A DNA stretch of 64,000 nucleotides, from NCBI GenBank assembly GCA_964529715.1, contig CAZGXI010000017.1, positions 29,672-93,671 on the forward strand, given 5' to 3'. Source of the DNA: CAZGXI01 sp964529715 (lineage in GTDB: Bacteria; Chloroflexota; Anaerolineae; Aggregatilineales; Ch27). A program made the position numbers and the translations under genes. Below, one piece after another: positions 59,843 to 64,000 of the stretch. Under the pieces are notes generated by a model. That model was not told the origin of the DNA. It saw only the letters and a list, made by a program, of their open reading frames with translations, and made no database searches. The number at the start of each line of letters is the position of its first letter. Positions within the stretch are counted from its first letter, which is position 1.

Positions 59843-61224
59843 GCAAGTCTCTCCAGCTCTTGCAATGCCTCGCGCCGCTCGTCTACAGCTCTTGATTCCA
59901 GAAAGCGTTTCACCTGAATGATGGTGAAGTACTTTGCCTGCTCACCCTCGTCCTCAAGCAGACGGGCAACAACAGGGACCATCCTGGTCTTGCGGCCTTG
60001 TGGAGAATTCACCATATAGACAAACAGCAATGTCTTGAGCCATTGATCCGGAGGAACCTTTGTAGGCAAAGAGATTAACTGCGGCGAATGGGTATTCATC
60101 AACACCTGCCGGGGGGCATCGCCATTTTCCGCTTCGTCTTTAAAGTTTGTGGCGAGAGAACGGAGCACTTCAACGATCTGTTCGAGATGAAACGGATGCA
60201 CCCCATTTTCGGGTTCTTCAAAACACAATACCCCTCGATGGCTGGGGTCGTGTTTCAGGGTGATCAGCGCCAGCAGCCTGAGCGTGCCATCGGAGAGAAC
60301 ACGCGAAGAAAAGCTCGCCCCATCCTGGGTTTGCGCTTCGATTAAAAACTCCTCGCGTTCGGCAATCGGCTTGACCGAGATGGTCAAAATCCCTGGCACC
60401 GTGTTTGCCATATCGCGGGAAACATCCGTAAGGGCGAATTCGTCCTCGCGGGACATGCGATAGAGCACTGCGGCCAGGTTGGAACCATCTGGCAACAACT
60501 CTGTCGAACTGTAAATATCGCTGGGAGTCCGTAGCTCTGCTGGGTTGAATTGCAGGAAACGCCAGCTCAACATTTCCTGCCGGGCGGCATACGCCGTCGC
60601 GTACTCGGTGCTGTTGATCGTGCTGAGCACCGTCCGCTCGATTTTCCCGACGGTCGTTCCCTGCCTGCCGCTGCGTCCCTCTTGATGTTTGTAGATTATC
60701 TGCTGGTTGTTCTCTTCGACTGTGGAAATGTAGGGGGCGCGTCTGCCTCTGCTGCGTACAATCCACTTTTTGCGGTTTTGTGGAGGAATATTATCTCTCA
60801 TCCATTTGTCATCGTCGTCGCCGATTGAAGCAAGCCGCTCATGAATAACGTACAACCGCTCAAACCCATTCTCCGTGCGGCTCTCGATTTTCAGTTCGTA
60901 GCGAAGTCGGGTAGAAGAAACGTCTGACCTGTTGCCCAGGGTGTCGGTGATTGTTTTCCCGATCAACATCTCAACGGCAAAGGACATCACTCTGGCCCTG
61001 CTGCCATCGGCGTAGAGGGTGAACAGTTCGCCAATCTCTCCCCTACTCTTACGAAAAGCCTCGTAGAGGGTATTGTCTCTGGCAAAATCAGAGAGCAATA
61101 CGATGGCGTCAAACAGGTTCGACTTGCCGGCCCCGTTTGGCCCAATAAGAACCTGGAAGGGACACAAATCCACAGCAAAGTCGTGAAAGGATTTAAACCC
61201 ATTGATTTCAATTCGCGTGATCAT
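59839..61224 (-). CDS. AAA-family (SMC/OLD-like, AAA_21) ATPase
   Basis: 461 aa. Starts MITRIEINGFKSFHDFAVDL, typical of SMC/RecF/OLD-like ATPases. Walker A is VLIGPNGAGKSNLFDAIVLL (about 26-45), an ABC-type signature region is LSDGTLRLLALITLKHDPSH, Walker B/D-loop is VLCFEEPENGVHPFHLEQIV, and the H-loop is MNTHSPQLISLP. No coiled coil or TOPRIM of its own. Coupled to the DUF4276-like gene. The region is less GC-rich than its surroundings. Proposed role: sensor of a two-gene defence or DNA-repair module. Confidence 0.85.
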   Translation of the reverse strand: MITRIEINGFKSFHDFAVDLCPFQVLIGPNGAGKSNLFDAIVLLSDFARDNTLYEAFRKSRGEIGELFTLYADGSRARVMSFAVEMLIGKTITDTLGNRSDVSSTRLRYELKIESRTENGFERLYVIHERLASIGDDDDKWMRDNIPPQNRKKWIVRSRGRRAPYISTVEENNQQIIYKHQEGRSGRQGTTVGKIERTVLSTINSTEYATAYAARQEMLSWRFLQFNPAELRTPSDIYSSTELLPDGSNLAAVLYRMSREDEFALTDVSRDMANTVPGILTISVKPIAEREEFLIEAQTQDGASFSSRVLSDGTLRLLALITLKHDPSHRGVLCFEEPENGVHPFHLEQIVEVLRSLATNFKDEAENGDAPRQVLMNTHSPQLISLPTKVPPDQWLKTLLFVYMVNSPQGRKTRMVPVVARLLEDEGEQAKYFTIIQVKRFLESRAVDERREALQELERLA

Positions 61225-61263
61225 TGGCCCCTCATCCTCTTGCCGACGCGGCCTGTCCCTATT

Positions 61264-63819
61264 TTAGCTCGTTTTCCCTCCCCGCATGGCGCGCCAGCGG
61301 CCCAGCCGTTCGTCCGCCCGCAGCAGATACAGGACGCAGATCGCCCACGCCGCCAGCGTCACCGCCGCGCCCGCGTAGAACAGCGGCGGGCGGTAGGCAA
61401 AACGGATCACGTGCGCCGCGCCGTCTTTCGGCAGGATCACCCCCACCAGCCCGCCCACCGATTCCAGCCGCGCCCCTCGCCCGTCGATCTCCACCTGCCA
61501 GCCGGGATAGGCTCGCTCCTGGACCACCAGCGCCACTTCCGCCTCGCCGTCGCGCGGCGATTGCACGCCCCGCAGCGTGATCTGGTCCGGGCGGCGCTCC
61601 AGATCGCGCACCGGTGTGGTGTGGGTTGGGTCCAGTTCCTCACGCGCAGACGCCAGGTCGATCAGCGAGACGGTGAAGGCGTAATCCAGGGTGGGCGTTT
61701 CGCGCCGGTACAGGCACGGATGTTCCCCGTCCAGGGGGGCTGGGCTGTCGGGCAGCACACGGTAGCCGTGTTCGGTCAACCAGGCGCGGTCGCCTGCCGT
61801 CCAGGCCAGGCCGTATGCGGGCAGGGGGAGCGTCAGATCGACTCGGCCTAGCGTCCAGGGCAGCGTGTTCGGGAAGTAGTCTGCCTCGATGTCGTGAATG
61901 CGCACCCGGTAATCGAGGAATGGCGTGATGACGTTGTAGTGGAAGCGGTAGACGTAAAGCTGCTCGTCGGGATGCTGCGCGCGCAGCCAGGCCAGACAAA
62001 TCGCGTCGTTTTCAGGCACAGGGACCAGCCCGACGAAGACCTTCCACCGCTGGAGCACCTGCGCGGCGGCCAGGCCGCTGGCAGCGATCAATCCCAGCGC
62101 CAGCAGTACCTGGATCGCGGCGGTGAGGCGGCGGCGGAAGCCCGATCCGATCTGCCGCGCTGCTGCATCGGTGACGGCGCGCCACACGCCGTCGGCGCGT
62201 AGGGCGACGATCACTGCGATCCAGAAGGACGCCACCGCCAGCGCCCGCCCCACGAAACGCCACTGCCGCAGCAGCGGGATTTCCCGATACAGCCAGACCA
62301 TGATCGGGCTGCCGCCGACGCCCCACAGCGTGAAGAAGGCGATCAGGGCGATGGCCGCCAGCCACAACCGCCCCGATTCCGGCACACCCGGCTGGCTGCG
62401 AAACGACCAGTTGGCCGGGACGAGCACGAAGATCAGCAGCACGAACCACAGCGGCGCGACGTAGCTGTAGTAGAACTGCGCTCCGCCCGGCGCGCGGATG
62501 CTGTCGTACAGGTCGAAGTCGCCGTAGGTGAACTGCTCGATTACCAACCAGGGATCAGTGGGCGTCCCGGCACCGGCGTCGTCTGGGTGTCCGCCGATGT
62601 AGTCGCGCTGCACCCAGATCGGCAGCAGGGTGATCGCGCTCAGGCATACCGCCAACACACCCGCCAGCGCCAGCCGTCGCAGGGCGATCCAGTCGATGGG
62701 GCGGCCCCAGATGCCGAAGCTGTGCGCCAGCGTCAACGCGGCAGTGCACAGGATCATCGGTAGCGTGTACCAGATGTTGCCCGCCCAGAACAGCAAGGCG
62801 AAGGCTGCCGCCGTCAGCACAAGCGGCCAGCGGCGGTGCTGAATGCGCAGCGTCGCCAGCACGCCTACCACGATCCAGGGGAAGTACGCCTGCGCGGCGG
62901 CCAATTGGAAGTAACCTGTGCCGAACATGGCGTGCATGTTGCCCTTGCCGATCAGCAGCAGGCCCAGCAGCACCCGTCCCAGGGTCGCCAATCCCAGCAC
63001 ACGCCCCAACGCCCAACCGCCCAGCCCGGCCACCACCGCCGACAGCACCACGCTCACCTTGAGGCCCTGTACGCTGCCCAGGATCAGGCTCGGCAGGGCG
63101 CTCACCGGGTTGAAGAGGAAGGCAAACGGGTTATCCACCAGCGGTTCGCCTACCTCAAGCCAGGGCTGCCACAGCGGGATCGCGCCGTAGTCGCGCAGGC
63201 TTTGCGCCGCGAGGTGAATCGAACTGGTTAGCCACTGCTGTTCGCCGCCCGGCAGCTCGAAGCGGGGATCGAAATCGGCGATATGGGAGGTCGCCGCCAG
63301 CGCCGCGCCGACCACGACGGCCACTTCTGCCAGGAGCAGCAGCGGATGGACGCGGCGTTCGGCAGCCAGCGCGCCCGGCGTGATTGTCACCGGGCCGAAG
63401 CGTGGGCGGAGCGTATCCAGGGCACGGCGCATGTCGCGGACCAGTTCGCGCGGCGTGCGGTGTTCCAGTTCCCCAGCGATCACGCCCACCAGCACCGCCC
63501 CCATGACCAGGGCGATCAGCAGGCCGACGGCCAGTTCGCGCGGCAGGGCAGTCAACAGGAGTACGCAATACGCAAAAACGACGAGGAAGATCAGCAGCCG
63601 CACGGGGCTGATCCCGGCCCGGCGCAGCCAAGCGGCACGTCGCCCCTGGGCCGGATGGTGATCCATTTCGCCCACAGGCAGAGGTGTTGCCGCCGGAACA
63701 GGCGTCTTCGTGGCGCGGCGACGTAACCGCCGCGTGACCAACAGCACCGCCGGGGCGATCACAACGCCGAGTCCGGCCAGCCCCTTCCAGCCGATTTTTC
63801 GCAGGCGCTCCTGAGACAT
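61264..63819 (-). CDS. large YfhO-like membrane protein
   Basis: 851 aa, about 13 TM helices, with a basic N-terminal ~75 residues before the first long helices (RLLIFLVVFAYCVLLLTALP). YfhO-like features: GAIPLWQPWLEVGEPLVDNP (compare LPLWSPYLFGGAPFL in the 25.2-kb fusion), the FAYRPPLFYAGAAVTLAAW ending and a soluble beta-rich loop before the last helix (ERAYPGWQVEIDGRGARLES). Such proteins are thought to modify cell-envelope polymers with sugars. The ATG at 63819 follows GGAGGAAAGCGCGC. Confidence 0.75.
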   Translation of the reverse strand: MSQERLRKIGWKGLAGLGVVIAPAVLLVTRRLRRRATKTPVPAATPLPVGEMDHHPAQGRRAAWLRRAGISPVRLLIFLVVFAYCVLLLTALPRELAVGLLIALVMGAVLVGVIAGELEHRTPRELVRDMRRALDTLRPRFGPVTITPGALAAERRVHPLLLLAEVAVVVGAALAATSHIADFDPRFELPGGEQQWLTSSIHLAAQSLRDYGAIPLWQPWLEVGEPLVDNPFAFLFNPVSALPSLILGSVQGLKVSVVLSAVVAGLGGWALGRVLGLATLGRVLLGLLLIGKGNMHAMFGTGYFQLAAAQAYFPWIVVGVLATLRIQHRRWPLVLTAAAFALLFWAGNIWYTLPMILCTAALTLAHSFGIWGRPIDWIALRRLALAGVLAVCLSAITLLPIWVQRDYIGGHPDDAGAGTPTDPWLVIEQFTYGDFDLYDSIRAPGGAQFYYSYVAPLWFVLLIFVLVPANWSFRSQPGVPESGRLWLAAIALIAFFTLWGVGGSPIMVWLYREIPLLRQWRFVGRALAVASFWIAVIVALRADGVWRAVTDAAARQIGSGFRRRLTAAIQVLLALGLIAASGLAAAQVLQRWKVFVGLVPVPENDAICLAWLRAQHPDEQLYVYRFHYNVITPFLDYRVRIHDIEADYFPNTLPWTLGRVDLTLPLPAYGLAWTAGDRAWLTEHGYRVLPDSPAPLDGEHPCLYRRETPTLDYAFTVSLIDLASAREELDPTHTTPVRDLERRPDQITLRGVQSPRDGEAEVALVVQERAYPGWQVEIDGRGARLESVGGLVGVILPKDGAAHVIRFAYRPPLFYAGAAVTLAAWAICVLYLLRADERLGRWRAMRGGKTS

Positions 63820-63950
63820 GCGCGCTTTCCTCCGGCTCAAGCGCAGCTTTCTTCGGGCAGACCATCACTATAGCACAGCGCCCACCGACCCGCTGAAGGA
63901 TACGTCGTGCCCCAGCAGGGTGATTACATACCCAATATGCACGTTTTCGC

Positions 63951-64000
63951 GCCGGGGACTCAAGTCCCCGGCTGAGAAAAACAAGCCCTCCGGGCTACAG
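63951..64000. repeat. composite palindromic module, start of another copy (runs off the window)
   Basis: GCCGGGGACT/AGTCCCCGGC at 63951-63972, then GAGAAAAACAAGCCCTCCGG GC. Resembles the outer dyad of the module at 43484 and 31641. The rest lies beyond the window. Confidence 0.75.

Noticed and set aside
59201..61224. Calling the ATPase/TOPRIM pair PARIS or Gabija
   Set aside because: The effector is DUF4276-like, not DUF4435, and there is no UvrD-like helicase partner. The pair is only analogous in layout.

Overview
The window looks like chromosomal DNA of a GC-rich, heterotrophic bacterium, most likely a member of the Chloroflexota (Anaerolineae-like). This is an inference from three things: the gene set (GH116/GH3/GH172 sugar enzymes, SPFH slipin, tandem c-di-AMP receptors, many large GT-C/YfhO-type membrane proteins), the style of the proteins (PT-rich linkers, GTG starts), and very abundant interspersed palindromic repeats. 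No marker gene in the window proves the assignment.

Layout. 1-4.6 kb: end of a GH116 glucosidase, a terminator, a large secreted thrombospondin-3/DUF11 protein and a PPOX/F420-type oxidoreductase. 4.7-14.2 kb: housekeeping genes (homoserine dehydrogenase, gltX, glnS, metK with a SAM-I riboswitch), an uncharacterised three-gene operon, a histidine kinase that lacks its phospho-accepting His, and a broken antitoxin/PIN-toxin fusion. 14.2-22.2 kb: a carbohydrate locus (GH3, divergent from GH172, cupin isomerase-like, class I aldolase) and an anchored propeller-type protein. 22.2-32.5 kb: TauE exporter, serine hydrolase, a 1,486-aa YfhO-flippase fusion, DinB, a DPM1-like GT2 and a GH16-like protein. 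32.6-41.3 kb: slipin, PfkB kinase, FHA protein, two URO-D/MtaA-type proteins flanking a GntR-LacI regulator with two matching operators, a metal-binding HMA protein and an MFS exporter with a leader peptide. 41.5-50.8 kb: membrane spermidine-synthase-like protein, a single-chain BsuBI/PstI-type restriction-modification enzyme, a GT-C protein and a membrane protein of unknown function. 50.9-64 kb: transporters, two c-di-AMP receptor paralogues, tRNA-Sec, a class A PBP with degenerate catalytic motifs, a single-domain response regulator, a two-gene ATPase/TOPRIM pair (possible defence system) and a second YfhO-like membrane protein.

The strongest unusual signals are these. (i) A composite repeat made of four different palindromes in fixed order occurs between genes and also, in frame, inside genes. 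(ii) Three 28-nt GTA...TAC palindromes lie in the same reading phase inside one gene. (iii) The methyltransferase-endonuclease fusion. (iv) The ATPase + DUF4276-like pair. (v) The PBP whose SxxK, SxN and KTG motifs are all altered. (vi) selC, which implies selenocysteine decoding. Most products can be tied to a family. Functions of the small conserved-looking genes at 6.0-7.2, 21.7, 24.8 and 49.4 kb remain unknown.
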